Source of the DNA: Fretibacterium sp.
GTDB lineage: Bacteria; Synergistota; Synergistia; Synergistales; Aminobacteriaceae
Assembly (NCBI GenBank): GCA_012520235.1
Contig: JAAYOR010000164.1
Location: 1 to 41,790, forward strand
DNA: 41,790 nt
Direction of reading: 5' to 3'
In this document: positions 7,583 to 17,128 of the stretch, one piece after another
Position numbering within the stretch: the first letter of the stretch is position 1
Layout of the letters: the number at the start of each line of letters is the position of its first letter
The notes under the pieces: generated by a model
The model's database searches: none
The model's input: the letters and a program-made list of their open reading frames with translations, nothing else
Told to the model about the DNA's origin: nothing
Made by a program: the position numbers and the translations under genes

Positions 7583-10500
7583 TCAGGTCCGCTGAGATTG
7601 GGGCGGGTTGGCTTCGTCCTCGTCCGGTTCGCTCATGGCCTCGTAGAGGCCCCGCACTCCGGCCAGCCCGCCGGGCCCCAGGGCCTGGTCGCCCAGCACG
7701 GTCCAGGTGCGCAGAGCTTTCAGCCTGGGGCCCAGCTCCTTCAGATCCCCAGATGCGCGTGTTTCACTGCGGGTGATGGAGACGGAGCGCAGCCCGTAGG
7801 CGGCTCCGCAGTTGCGCAGGGCGCTCTGGGCTATCAGCAGCTTCACCGGGTCGGGGAGCGGCCCGAACCGGTCGGTTATCTCGTTTGCAAGGGCCGCAAA
7901 CTCGTCCATCCCGATGGCCTGGAGCAGACGCCGGTACAGGGTGACACGGACCCCCTCCTGCGGGATGTAGAACTCGGGGATGGAGCCCGCCCGGTCGAAG
8001 GAGACCTCCACCTTGGCGATGCTCCCGCCCCTCAAGCGCGTCAGCTCCTGCTCCAGCATCCGATAGAAGGAGTGGAAGCCGGCCCCACGGCTTACCCCAT
8101 GCTGGCGTGAGCCTCCTATCTCGCCCCCGCCCCGGATGTCGAGGTCGCGCCGTGCGATAGCGTAGCCCGAGCCGAGGTCCGTCAGAGTGGAGATGGCCTC
8201 AAGGCGGTCGGCTGTCTCTCGGCGCAGCTCCTCCTTCTCCGGGTAGAAGAAGTAGGCGAACCCGTTTTCTTCCCTGCGTCCCACGCGCCCGCGGAGCTGG
8301 TACATCTGAGCCAGCCCCAGCTCCTGAGAGTCGTCCACGATAATGGTGTTGGCGCGCCCCACGTCCAGCCCGCTCTCGATGATTGTGGTGCAGATGAGGA
8401 TGTCCACGTTGCCGCTGTAAAAATCCAGCATCGTCTTCTCCAGCTCTCGCTCCGGCATCTGCCCGTGGGCCAGGGCGATGCGTGCGTCGGGGAAGAAGGC
8501 AGCCAGCATCCGCTGCTGGTCCTCCATACGCGCGATTCGGTTGACAACAAAGTAGACCTGTCCCCCGCGAGTCAGCTCGTGGGTCACGGCTTTGCGCGCC
8601 AGCGAGGCCCGCCACGGACCGGCGAAGGTGGTGACCGGCAGGCGGTTGACGGGCGGGGTCTCCAGGAGTGAGAAGTTCCTCAGGCCTCTCAGGGCCATCG
8701 CCAGCGTGCGGGGTATGGGGGTGGCCGAGAGGCTGAGGATGTCGACAGCCTTGTGGGTGTTCTTGAGGTTCTCCTTGTGCATCACTCCGAACCGATGCTC
8801 CTCGTCGACGACCAAAAGCCCCAGGTTCCGGAACTCCACCCCTTTCTGAAGAAGCTTGTGGGTACCTATCAGGATATCAAGGGTCCCATCAGCCGCGCGT
8901 TCCTTCGTGCGCCTGGCCTCGGTCCGGGACACGAAGCGTGACAGGAGCCCCACGGAGACGGGGAAGCCCGAGAGACGCGACTGAAAGGTGGCGTAGTGCT
9001 GCTGGGCCAGGATGGTGGTGGGGACCAGGACGCAGACCTGACGGCCCGCGACGACTGAGCGGAAGGCGGCGCGCAGGGCGACTTCCGTCTTGCCGAACCC
9101 CACGTCGCCCACCAGAAGTCGGTCCATCGGGAAAGGCCCGGACAGGTCCTCCATGATCTCGCGCACCGCCTTGAGCTGGTCCGCCGTCTCCGTGTGAGGG
9201 AAAGCTTCCTCAAAGGCGGCGTAGAGCTCGCCCCCTTCCGGCAGGGGATCGCGGCGCTCCAGCTCTCTGCGGGCAAAAATCTCCACCAGAAGGCGCGCCT
9301 CCTCCTCCGCACGCTTCCGGTCCCGCTCCTGGGACTTGCGCCAGCGCGTGCTCTTCAGGGAGTCCAGCACCGTCTCATCGCTCTCGTGCTCGGCCAGGGG
9401 TGTCAGCTTGTGGGACTGCATGACGGGGATAAGCAGGCGTTTTTGTTCTGCAAATTCGATGGTCAGCGCGTCCAGAGTCTCGCCTCCGGTTGCGATCTCT
9501 TCAATGCCCCGAAAGATCCCCACCCCGTAGTCCTCATGGACCACCAGCTGCCCGCTTGCCAGCCTCTCCCGCCACTCCTGGGGGGCGTGCCACTCCATGG
9601 AGAACGAGGCTGCGGAGACGCCCGAGAGCTCCCGGTCGGAGAGGAAAGCGCGGCGCCTTGCGCGGTCGGCGAACCCGGAGGAGAGGCGTCCGGAGCACAG
9701 CTCGACGAAGGGCAGCGCGGAGAACGGCCCGGACTCCCGATCCAGAAAACGCGGGTTCGTCGAAAAGAGCGTGATGGTGTAGTCCTGTTCGTGCAGGCTG
9801 TGGCATAGGCGGAGGACGTTCAGGAAATCGCCCCGGAAGGGCGGCAGGCTGTCGATGTCCAGCTGGGCCTCCGTCAGCTCCAGGTTCCGGGTCAGCCTCA
9901 GGCGGGGCAGTCGGGCCAGGAGGGCAAAGAGCTCGTCCCAGTGGGGGATGGGATCCACGCGGATCTCCTGGCGCAGCTCCTCCCAGAGCCAGTGGAAGGA
10001 CAGAGCCTGGCCTTCTATCTTCTGCGGGTCGAAGAGCAGAAGGCGAGTCCCCTGGGGAAGCAGGTTCGCAGGGCTTGAGGGCGTCGCGCCGGCCACGCTG
10101 TGCAGCTCAATGGAGTCCAGCTCCGCCGCGCTCTTCTGGGTGGAGGGATGGAAGGAGCATATCCGCTCCACGGCCTCGTCAAAGAACTCGAAGCGGAGTG
10201 GCAGAGCGTAGGCCGGGTCGAAGACGTCCAGGATGAAACCTCGGGCCACGTAATGTCCCGGCGACCACACCAGGTCCGACCTCTGGTAGCCGCTGCGATC
10301 CAGCCAGTCCAGCAGGCGGTCGCGCGCGTAGGACTCCCCCTTTTTGATGGGCAGCTCCCCCTCGCCCAGCAGGCAGGGGGGCATCAGAGCGCCGGGGGTC
10401 GCGACCAGAAGGCCGCCCTCCCGGAGCCACTGCTGCATCGTCTCGCCCCTCTGGAGGGCCAGGGGCCGGCTTCCGATGGTCTGAATTGTCAGGGGTGGCG

Positions 10501-10717
10501 CGTTCAGAAGATGGGCGGACCGGTCGGGGAACAGGGTCCGGTGGTCTGACAGGAGTTCGGTTGCCTGCCGGGCGTCCGGTAGTAAGGCCAGGATAGGGCC
10601 CTCAGGGCATATCCAGGCACGGGCGGCGCCGCCCGCCCGGTCATGGACGGAGCCGCCGCCCTGCCAGAGCGCCCCCAGCTCCTCAAGGTTTCCCACAGTG
10701 ACGCGAACACCGCTCAA
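7583..10717 (-). CDS. mfd: Transcription-repair coupling factor
   Basis: Mfd displaces RNA polymerase stalled at DNA lesions and recruits UvrA. The 1044-residue protein has a UvrB-like N-terminal region, an RNA-polymerase-interacting domain beginning 'GQLVVHEDYGVGIFRGIEE', then RecG-like translocase motifs: Walker A 'GDVGFGKTEVA' (about 536-546), 'DEEHRFGV' (about 637), 'SATPIPRTLAMALRG', and motif VI 'QLRGRVGRR'. The C-terminal TRCF domain ends near 'DRFGPLPDPVKLL'. The frame is open to 10867, but that stretch crosses the terminator at 10877-10909's flank and a promoter. TTG 10717 follows AGGGAGG (within 10721-10730) at seven bases and is the best start; GTG 10786 is an alternative. The N-terminal region is somewhat short for the family. 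Confidence 0.95.
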   Translation of the reverse strand: MSGVRVTVGNLEELGALWQGGGSVHDRAGGAARAWICPEGPILALLPDARQATELLSDHRTLFPDRSAHLLNAPPLTIQTIGSRPLALQRGETMQQWLREGGLLVATPGALMPPCLLGEGELPIKKGESYARDRLLDWLDRSGYQRSDLVWSPGHYVARGFILDVFDPAYALPLRFEFFDEAVERICSFHPSTQKSAAELDSIELHSVAGATPSSPANLLPQGTRLLLFDPQKIEGQALSFHWLWEELRQEIRVDPIPHWDELFALLARLPRLRLTRNLELTEAQLDIDSLPPFRGDFLNVLRLCHSLHEQDYTITLFSTNPRFLDRESGPFSALPFVELCSGRLSSGFADRARRRAFLSDRELSGVSAASFSMEWHAPQEWRERLASGQLVVHEDYGVGIFRGIEEIATGGETLDALTIEFAEQKRLLIPVMQSHKLTPLAEHESDETVLDSLKSTRWRKSQERDRKRAEEEARLLVEIFARRELERRDPLPEGGELYAAFEEAFPHTETADQLKAVREIMEDLSGPFPMDRLLVGDVGFGKTEVALRAAFRSVVAGRQVCVLVPTTILAQQHYATFQSRLSGFPVSVGLLSRFVSRTEARRTKERAADGTLDILIGTHKLLQKGVEFRNLGLLVVDEEHRFGVMHKENLKNTHKAVDILSLSATPIPRTLAMALRGLRNFSLLETPPVNRLPVTTFAGPWRASLARKAVTHELTRGGQVYFVVNRIARMEDQQRMLAAFFPDARIALAHGQMPERELEKTMLDFYSGNVDILICTTIIESGLDVGRANTIIVDDSQELGLAQMYQLRGRVGRREENGFAYFFYPEKEELRRETADRLEAISTLTDLGSGYAIARRDLDIRGGGEIGGSRQHGVSRGAGFHSFYRMLEQELTRLRGGSIAKVEVSFDRAGSIPEFYIPQEGVRVTLYRRLLQAIGMDEFAALANEITDRFGPLPDPVKLLIAQSALRNCGAAYGLRSVSITRSETRASGDLKELGPRLKALRTWTVLGDQALGPGGLAGVRGLYEAMSEPDEDEANPPQSQRT

Positions 10718-10792
10718 GAGCCTCCCTCCCTCTTTGAACAGAAGACCGCTATTTGAAACCAGGCGCTTAAGATTCTGATTGCTCACCAAAAA

Positions 10793-10801
10793 AGTATAGC
10801 A
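10793..10801 (-). promoter_or_regulatory. Extended -10 promoter for mfd
   Basis: The minus strand reads TGCTATACT, an extended -10 element with hexamer TATACT at 10798-10793. Transcription would begin about 10786, giving a leader of about 65 bases to the TTG start at 10717. This position argues against any start further upstream. Confidence 0.55.
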
Positions 10802-10876
10802 TTTTCCCCGTGAAAACCCTGAGCGTCTCACGAAAAACCCAACAAGAACCTGACAAAAACTCAACAAGAACTCAAT

Positions 10877-10909
10877 AAAAAGCCCTCCGCTGGGGGAGGG
10901 CTTTTTTTA
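10877..10909 (-). terminator. Strong terminator after the beta-helix surface-protein gene
   Basis: agccctcc (10881-10888) pairs with ggagggct (10895-10902) around a six-base loop, flanked by A5 on one side and T7 on the other, so it can act in both directions. On the minus strand it lies about 27 bases after the stop of the 1326-residue protein. Confidence 0.85.
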
Positions 10910-10935
10910 CAGCTCAGGTTGAGGTGTTGCTCCGC

Positions 10936-13900
10936 TTACCTCCGCCGAAGGAAGAGAGTGACTGCAGCCAGGAGCATCAAGCCGGAGAGACTGGCGTTGC
11001 AGCCACCACCACCGCCTCCGTCTCCGCTACCGCCTCCGTCTCCGCTACCGCCGCCCGAGCTACCCCCGGATGTGTCGACACTCTGGCGCTTGAGCAGCCA
11101 CAGACTCCCGGAGATGGAGCTGTCCGGCACACCGTCCGGGATGACCAGGATCCCGTTGATCACCTGAGGCTTGGCGTTCTGCAGAGAGCCGGCGACGTTC
11201 TGCGAAGATCTGGTGAAGCTTGCCTCGGACACCGGAAGGTTGCCCATGTGGGCGTTCAGGATCAGGGTCAGGCCTTCACTCGTGCTCATCAGTATAAGGG
11301 CGGAGGAGGAAGCGGCGCGGAGCACGGTGTCCCCATCGCCGATCAGGGTGTAGAATCTGCCTTCGGCGTCCTGGAAGGAGATACGGAGGTTCTTGAAGAG
11401 CTCAGAGGTCGTCACGTTCGTCGTGCCGGTGACGGTGCGGCCCAAGAGCCCGCTGACCTCAAGCCAGGACAAGGTCCAGCGATACTGAAGGGGCATCAGA
11501 GCGCCGGGTGTCTGACCGGGAAGAGAGAACTTGATGGAGGGCTTTATGGCGACCCAGATGTCCTGGAACAGGCCCTTGGGCAGCTCGTTGGTTGGGGCGC
11601 TGGAGAAATCCGGAATCCCGGTTTGAGCCTGGGAGGGGTCAAAGCCCCACCAGGATTCTTTGAACTTCTCCTTGAAGGAGGGCGCGTCAATCCCGGGGTC
11701 TGCCTCTTGGATGTCGAAGCCCATGTCGTAGGGAGCAAGCACCTGGTCGTTGAAGACGCCGAGCTGGGGCCAGACTTTGGGGTGTACGTTGGTATCGGTC
11801 AGGTCTCTGTGGACAGTGAGCTCTGCAGAGTCCGTGAGTCGGCCGTCCTCCGTGGAGACGGAGATGATCGTTGTGCCCCTGGTGAGCGAGACCAGGTGGC
11901 CGTTTTGATCGATACGCGCCACATTGGGTCTGCTGCTCTTCCAGACGACAGGCACGCCCGGCATGGGTTTTTTGTCCTGACCGTAGACGACTGCGACAAG
12001 GCTTGTGGTGTTACCGATCTGTGTCATGGTGTTGGGGATCTCGCTCATCACGATGGAGCCCACGGTCGGTTCATCTTCATCAGGCGGCAGGGCACCGCTG
12101 ACCGACTCAAAGGCCCCGACGTCGTAGTAGCCTCTCGGGTAGGGTTGAGGCCTATCGAGTCCGCGCGCGTCAAAGGGGGGCTTGCCCTCATTTGAGGGGA
12201 TCTGGTTCAGGGCGGGGTTGGGCCTCTGGGTCTGGAGCGCGACGGTCTGCAGGTACTCCTGTACTCCGCCCGCTATAGTCGAACCCACGAGAGGCGGTTT
12301 ACCCGTTTCAACGATATTGTCCGCCAGGGTGTGGGTCCCGAACATGTCCACGGCCTTGACGCCCTCTTCGTCCTTCCCCGTGCCCCCCGTGACGTTGGGG
12401 TCGGTCCTCCAGCGCGCGGGGACGGGGTTGCCGCCCGGGCCGCGGTGCCCGTAGAGCTCCAGACGGTTGTAGCCGCCGGAGAATATCCTGACCCCGGTGT
12501 CGGCGAAGAGGTCGTGGCCGACTTCGGCCTCGTTGCCCGCAAGGGCCGTTGCGGTGATGGTTAGAGGCCCTGCTTCGACGTAGATTCCGCCGCCCAGCCC
12601 CTCCTTATCGATGGGCTCGGCCTTGTTGCCGGTGAAGGTGTTGTGTCTCAGGGAGGACTCCCCCCTAAGGTAGAGGGCGCCGCCCAGACCGTCGCCCTGG
12701 AAGCTGCTGACCGTGTTGCCCACAAAGGTGCAGTTGATGAGGGTTGCCTTGCCGCCACTCGTTTCGGGATCCATGGTCATGGCGCCGCCCTTTCCTGAGT
12801 TGAGGGAGGTGGGGGAGGTGTTCACGGAGTTGTAGGCGAAGGTGGAGGAGCTTATTGCACCGGTTCCCTGTACGAAGATTGCTCCGCCGCCCAAGTGTGC
12901 CTCAAGGACCTGGTTACCGGAGAAGACGGAATCCTCCACAGTCAGGAGAGAGGCTGGGTCATTGCTCTGGTAGTAGATGGCACCACCCTCCTCAAGGGCC
13001 CTGTTGCCCTTGAAAAGGCAGCGCTTGATCTCGCCCTCAATGGCTCCGGAGGACTGGAGGTTCACGGCGCCGCCCCACGTTGCCTCTTTGTTGGTCTCTG
13101 CGGAGTTTTCAAGGAAGGAGCTATCCTCAAGTACCAGCTTGCCGCGGGTAGCGAGAGCGCCGCCGTTCTTTTTTGCGCTGTTTCGATTGAAGGCGCTGTT
13201 CATCACGGTGGCAGCGCCCTCACTGTAGGCAGCTCCGCCGGAGCCTTGCAGGTGAGTGACTTCGTTGCTATCCAGCAGGGAGTTCTTCAGCTCTATGGAC
13301 CCAAAGGAATACAGAGCGCCGCCGAACATCCGGGCACTGTTACGGGTGAAGACGCCTTCGTCCACATCAATGTGGGTCTCAGCGTAGATCGCACCGCCGG
13401 AGCCATTTTCGTCAGTGACAGCCTCGTTGGCCTCAAAGATGGCGTCGCCTGTCAGCTCTGCTTCGCCCTCCGTGTAAATTGCCCCGCCATGCTTATCCGC
13501 CAGGTTTTTCCTGAAGGCGCCTCCGGTGACAGAGGCGTTGCCCCTGCTGTAGATCGCACCGCCGGAGTTACCGGCTTTATTCCCCTCAAAGTCGCCGTCC
13601 GTTACCTGAACGTCGTTTTCCGTGTAGACCGCACCGCCGTCTGTTGCTGCCGTATTCGTATCGAACTCTCCGCCCGATATCTCCACCCTGCCGACTGCGT
13701 GAACCGCTCCGCCGGTTCCATTGGAGACGTTGTCGATGAATTCCATGGCGCCGGAGGAGGTGAAACGGCCGCCTGTGTAGATCGCACCGCCTGCGTCAGT
13801 CGCCCTGTTGGTCTTGAAGGTCAGGGTTGCCGAGCCCTCAGGCTTAAGAGTGAGGTTGACAGCGTAGATCGCGCCGCCGTTTTGACTCGCGGTGTTGCTT

Positions 13901-14916
13901 GAGAACGAGGTGTCGGTTTTAAAGAAGACGTTCGTGCCGTCCTCAAGATGGAGGGCCCCTCCGTTGGTGGCGGTGTTGCCGGATATCGTGCTGCCGCTGA
14001 AGGTCGCTTCGGCAGAGGAGATGAGGGCGAGAGCTCCGCCCTCGACCGCATTGTTATTTGTGAAGGTGACTGTCTTGGGGAAATCCACCTCGGCGCCGTT
14101 CAGGAAGATCGCACCGCCCTTGTTGTCGGCGGTGTTTTCGGTGAAGAGGACGGTTCCCTCAAAGCGGGTCCCATTTCCTGAGATACGGAGTGCACCGCCC
14201 CTGTTGCCCCTGTTTTCGCGGAATTCGCCACCGACGAAGGTGACGGTCCCGCCCTGGATGTTCACCGCTCCCCCGTCGCCGGTGTTGGCGGTGTTTTCAG
14301 TGAAGGTAGCTCCGTTAAAGTTGGCTTTGCCCGAGGACATCACGTTGACTGCGCCACCATCTTTGCCTGCCTGGTTGTTGGAGAAGAAGGTCCCGTTGAA
14401 GGTGGCGGTTCCGCCCTGAATGTTTACCGCTCCTCCGGCTCCTCCGGCACCGGGGGCCTGGTTGTTGGAGAAGGAGGTTCCGTTGAAGGTGGCGGTCCCG
14501 GCCTGGATGTTCACCGCTCCTCCGGCGAGGTTTTGGGAAAAACTGCCGCTCTCAAAGGTGACATCCGAGGCGTTCTGGATGTTTACCGCTCTCCCATTAT
14601 TGGCATTGAGGAAGTCCACGTTATCAAAGGTGACCCTTGCCCCGGATACGGTGAAGATGCTGTTGCTCCCGCTTAGGTGGTTGCCGTTTCCCGTTATGCG
14701 CACCGGTCGGCCAATGGTAAGGACAGAGGGGAGGTGGATGTTGTTCGTCAGGTTGATATCGCCGCTGGTGGGGTCTGCCAGGGCCGCCTGCAGCTCCATA
14801 AAATTACCGACTGACACATCAGCCGCGCCGGGGAGCGCGGGACAGAGGGTCAGCAACAGGAGCAGGAAGAGAAAGAGAAAATTTTGCGTTCGTTTTTTCG
14901 GCTTCGTAAAGCTCAT
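10936..14916 (-). CDS. Large secreted parallel beta-helix protein with Ig-like domain and Synergist-CTERM tail
   Basis: The 1326-residue protein has a signal peptide (basic 'KPKKR', then an F/L-rich core, cleavage near residue 32). About 850 residues of short repeats follow, of the type 'GGAI/GGAV...NxA', each ending in a 'F..N' turn, typical of polymorphic-membrane-protein-like right-handed beta helices. A bacterial Ig-like (BIG2) domain follows ('VWKSSRPNVARIDQNGHLVSL', in part; about 950-1060). Near residue 1283 begins a Gly/Ser/Asp linker ending 'GGGGCNA' (Cys 1306), a hydrophobic segment and a final 'RRR'. No autotransporter barrel is present, so surface anchoring probably depends on this tail. 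It lies 20 bases after the companion gene, with GGAGG before ATG 14916. Adhesin or cell-surface display is likely; the ligand is unknown. Confidence 0.85.
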   Translation of the reverse strand: MSFTKPKKRTQNFLFLFLLLLLTLCPALPGAADVSVGNFMELQAALADPTSGDINLTNNIHLPSVLTIGRPVRITGNGNHLSGSNSIFTVSGARVTFDNVDFLNANNGRAVNIQNASDVTFESGSFSQNLAGGAVNIQAGTATFNGTSFSNNQAPGAGGAGGAVNIQGGTATFNGTFFSNNQAGKDGGAVNVMSSGKANFNGATFTENTANTGDGGAVNIQGGTVTFVGGEFRENRGNRGGALRISGNGTRFEGTVLFTENTADNKGGAIFLNGAEVDFPKTVTFTNNNAVEGGALALISSAEATFSGSTISGNTATNGGALHLEDGTNVFFKTDTSFSSNTASQNGGAIYAVNLTLKPEGSATLTFKTNRATDAGGAIYTGGRFTSSGAMEFIDNVSNGTGGAVHAVGRVEISGGEFDTNTAATDGGAVYTENDVQVTDGDFEGNKAGNSGGAIYSRGNASVTGGAFRKNLADKHGGAIYTEGEAELTGDAIFEANEAVTDENGSGGAIYAETHIDVDEGVFTRNSARMFGGALYSFGSIELKNSLLDSNEVTHLQGSGGAAYSEGAATVMNSAFNRNSAKKNGGALATRGKLVLEDSSFLENSAETNKEATWGGAVNLQSSGAIEGEIKRCLFKGNRALEEGGAIYYQSNDPASLLTVEDSVFSGNQVLEAHLGGGAIFVQGTGAISSSTFAYNSVNTSPTSLNSGKGGAMTMDPETSGGKATLINCTFVGNTVSSFQGDGLGGALYLRGESSLRHNTFTGNKAEPIDKEGLGGGIYVEAGPLTITATALAGNEAEVGHDLFADTGVRIFSGGYNRLELYGHRGPGGNPVPARWRTDPNVTGGTGKDEEGVKAVDMFGTHTLADNIVETGKPPLVGSTIAGGVQEYLQTVALQTQRPNPALNQIPSNEGKPPFDARGLDRPQPYPRGYYDVGAFESVSGALPPDEDEPTVGSIVMSEIPNTMTQIGNTTSLVAVVYGQDKKPMPGVPVVWKSSRPNVARIDQNGHLVSLTRGTTIISVSTEDGRLTDSAELTVHRDLTDTNVHPKVWPQLGVFNDQVLAPYDMGFDIQEADPGIDAPSFKEKFKESWWGFDPSQAQTGIPDFSSAPTNELPKGLFQDIWVAIKPSIKFSLPGQTPGALMPLQYRWTLSWLEVSGLLGRTVTGTTNVTTSELFKNLRISFQDAEGRFYTLIGDGDTVLRAASSSALILMSTSEGLTLILNAHMGNLPVSEASFTRSSQNVAGSLQNAKPQVINGILVIPDGVPDSSISGSLWLLKRQSVDTSGGSSGGGSGDGGGSGDGGGGGGCNASLSGLMLLAAVTLFLRRR
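11015..11050. repeat. Two perfect 18-bp tandem repeats in the glycine linker
   Basis: cctccgtctccgctaccg occurs at 11015-11032 and again at 11033-11050. It encodes the repeated Gly-Ser-Gly-Asp-Gly-Gly linker before the sorting tail and could change in copy number by slippage without breaking the frame. Confidence 0.85.
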
Positions 14917-14936
14917 CTTGTTTCCTCCAGTCTTCT

Positions 14937-16892
14937 TTACCGGGCGTTCGTTTTTTTTCTATTCTTCCTCAGGAGCAGGAGGACCCCCAGAACCCCTGCG
15001 CCCGGGCCCGCGTTGCAGCCGCCACCGCCGCCGTCCGGCTTGGTCGGCTGTACGATGACGACGGGGGGCGTCTGCCCCGAGTCGGGCACGCCCCTGGCCG
15101 GCGCGGTGTAAAAGGTCATCCTCCACTTGTTGTCAGACTGCCCGTCCCTCAGGACGATGTAGTCGTCGTTCGTATTTTCGGTCTTGTCCTTCACTATTCT
15201 GATGGCGGGTTGGGCGCCGTTGCGCGTGCCGTCCATCATCATGGCGATGAAGCTCACCGTGATCCTCTCATACCGTTCGTCCAGGAATACCTTCATTGCT
15301 GAATTGTAGACGCCCAGATCCTGGAGCTCCCGGATCAGGTCCAGGTCGTTCTGGCTGCCGCTGCGCAGGTAGACGCTGAAGTGCCGGGCGAACTCGCTGT
15401 GGATGTTGCCCGTCTCGTGCCATTTCTTCAGGAGCTCGTTCCACCTGGGGGCCAGGAGCAGGTCCGTGCGGGGCAGGTTGAAGGTGATGTGCAGCGGCAA
15501 CAGCCCTTCCCCGCCGAAGGGGAGGCCTCCGGGGATGGGAACGTCGACGGCGAAGGAGTTTGGAGACTCGGCGGAGACCTGGTGGAAGCCGACTGTGCCG
15601 GACGAGAGGATGGGCGCCGTGGGCATCCCGACGGATTGAGCGTGCATGGCCCTGGCGACGTTTTCAAGGAAAGTACGCCCACTTGCCGGGATCAGGCGAA
15701 AAGCCGTCACCCGGTAGTTTTGGAAAAGAGCTTTGGAGAAGACCGTTCCCAGATCGACGCCTTTGATGATGCGGTGCGACAAGGTCAGGTTGCGGAGAAG
15801 ACTCGCTTCATCAGACATCCCCTTCTCTTCCCCCTCATACGTCTCCTTCGCAGGATCCACGGGAGAGAGGTACAGGGGGATCTTACCGCCCTCAAGCATG
15901 TTGAAGGAGTGTCGGTAGACCGTCACCAGGCCCGGTGCGATGTGGCTCATCTCGGCGAGCTGGAAGTTTTTGGGTACGCCGAGCATGGGAGGGAGGTCGA
16001 AAGCCCAGTGAATGGGGATGAGAGGTAGCGGGGCGTCAAGGGTATCGTAGCGCCCTACCTGATAGCGGATGCCCGTGTAATTGACCACCTCGGTGGTCAG
16101 GGGGTAGTTGACGCGAGAGGGGGATGGTGATGGCTCCCAAGAGGACATGGGTACAAACACCCACTGGCTCTCTCCCGTCGTCTTATGGTCCTTTGTGTTC
16201 CATGTGAAACGATCGTATGCCGTGATGTTCCCTGCCTGGTCGCGCAGAGTGGCGCGGAAGAGCAAAGGATAGTACCTTGCTGTGCCGAAGTACACGTTGG
16301 CTATGACGAGGGGGACGTTAAGAGTCTGGGAAGGCTTGCCGCTTGGGTTCTGGTGAAAACTGAAGTTACCCCGCGTGGTGCCGAAGCTGGAGTCGGCGGT
16401 TTTGTTGAGGTGAAGCAGGTAAAGCTTGCCGATGTCCCCCGGATTGGAGGGCAGCGGGACTTTTTCAACCTTATAGACTGAGCTGTCCACGTTAACGTCG
16501 GGTGTGGTGGGAGGGGTTGTCGGAGTCATCGGGGTGCGGGCAAAGTTGACGTACATTCGCCCGTAGGTGCCGGGTAGCACCAGGAACATCGTATGGATTT
16601 CCCGCTCGCTCAGCTCCAGAGGGGTGTTCGAGTTTCCGTTATGGATGGTGACGGGGCTACGTCCGTCCACGATGTCGCCCTGCACGTCCAGGGGGAGGGG
16701 CTCCATGGGGCTCTCCTTGAGGTTTACCGTGGGATCCCCCACAGTCTCAGAGCCTCCTCCGGTGACGATCATCCACTGCGCGTTCGCGCCACTGGGGCCG
16801 TAGACATCGTCAAATTGATAGTCTGCCCGGGCAGCCCCGGAGAGCAGAAAAAGCAGAACCGCTGCTGTGCCCAGAAGTTTTTTCTTTGACAC
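14937..16892 (-). CDS. Secreted protein of unknown function with Synergist-CTERM tail
   Basis: This 651-residue protein begins with a signal peptide ('VSKKKLLGTAAVLLFLLSGA', cleavage near 'ARA-DYQ'). The body lacks a domain I recognise: it is beta-rich, with Pro/Thr-rich patches ('TPMTPTTPPTTPDVN') and several 'PLPLIPIHWAFDLPP'-like hydrophobic segments. The C-terminus is 'DGGGGGCNAG' (Cys 626), a hydrophobic run and a basic end, the same tail as in the downstream neighbour. GTG 16892 has GGGAGG (16900-16905) seven bases upstream, so the 42 residues before it are rejected. The two genes, 20 bases apart and ending in one terminator, form an operon and may produce partners on the cell surface. 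Confidence 0.8.
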   Translation of the reverse strand: MSKKKLLGTAAVLLFLLSGAARADYQFDDVYGPSGANAQWMIVTGGGSETVGDPTVNLKESPMEPLPLDVQGDIVDGRSPVTIHNGNSNTPLELSEREIHTMFLVLPGTYGRMYVNFARTPMTPTTPPTTPDVNVDSSVYKVEKVPLPSNPGDIGKLYLLHLNKTADSSFGTTRGNFSFHQNPSGKPSQTLNVPLVIANVYFGTARYYPLLFRATLRDQAGNITAYDRFTWNTKDHKTTGESQWVFVPMSSWEPSPSPSRVNYPLTTEVVNYTGIRYQVGRYDTLDAPLPLIPIHWAFDLPPMLGVPKNFQLAEMSHIAPGLVTVYRHSFNMLEGGKIPLYLSPVDPAKETYEGEEKGMSDEASLLRNLTLSHRIIKGVDLGTVFSKALFQNYRVTAFRLIPASGRTFLENVARAMHAQSVGMPTAPILSSGTVGFHQVSAESPNSFAVDVPIPGGLPFGGEGLLPLHITFNLPRTDLLLAPRWNELLKKWHETGNIHSEFARHFSVYLRSGSQNDLDLIRELQDLGVYNSAMKVFLDERYERITVSFIAMMMDGTRNGAQPAIRIVKDKTENTNDDYIVLRDGQSDNKWRMTFYTAPARGVPDSGQTPPVVIVQPTKPDGGGGGCNAGPGAGVLGVLLLLRKNRKKTNAR

Positions 16893-17036
16893 GTTAAAAC
16901 CTCCCGTTCTTGTCGCTGCATTGATCCTTGCAGGGTGTCCCCGCGCCACAGAGGTTTTTGCATAACGGCACAAAAGCTCGCGTGAACTGAAGAGGGGCTT
17001 GTCGTCCGGTTCCCTCATGGCGTGGGGCTCTGCATC

Positions 17037-17042
17037 ATTATA
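17037..17042 (-). promoter_or_regulatory. Possible -10 element for the two-gene Synergist-CTERM operon
   Basis: The minus strand has TATAAT at 17042-17037, preceded by a direct repeat (ttttcggtat twice). No good -35 hexamer is seen at 16-18 bases. The leader to GTG 16892 would be about 138 bases. Confidence 0.35.
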
Positions 17043-17128
17043 CCGAAAAATACCGAAAACAGCGCTCTGTCTGAAGCTTTTTGGACTCAGGGTTCTACGC
17101 TTTTTACGCTCCGGGCCCTGGGCCTTTC

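Noticed and set aside
10718-10867. Longer mfd frame starting at 10867
   Set aside because: It crosses the probable mfd promoter and approaches the terminator of the upstream gene; a strong ribosome site supports TTG 10717.
10924-12195. Plus-strand open frame of 423 residues opposite the beta-helix gene
   Set aside because: The minus-strand frame has a signal peptide, repeats and sorting tail; the plus frame has no ribosome site and is a shadow in GC-rich DNA.
12895-13902. Plus-strand open frame of 335 residues opposite the beta-helix repeats
   Set aside because: Its apparent repeats are only the complement of the GGAI repeats of the real gene.
13000-14600. Regular short repeats as a CRISPR array
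   Set aside because: The repeats are coding, degenerate and without spacers of equal length.
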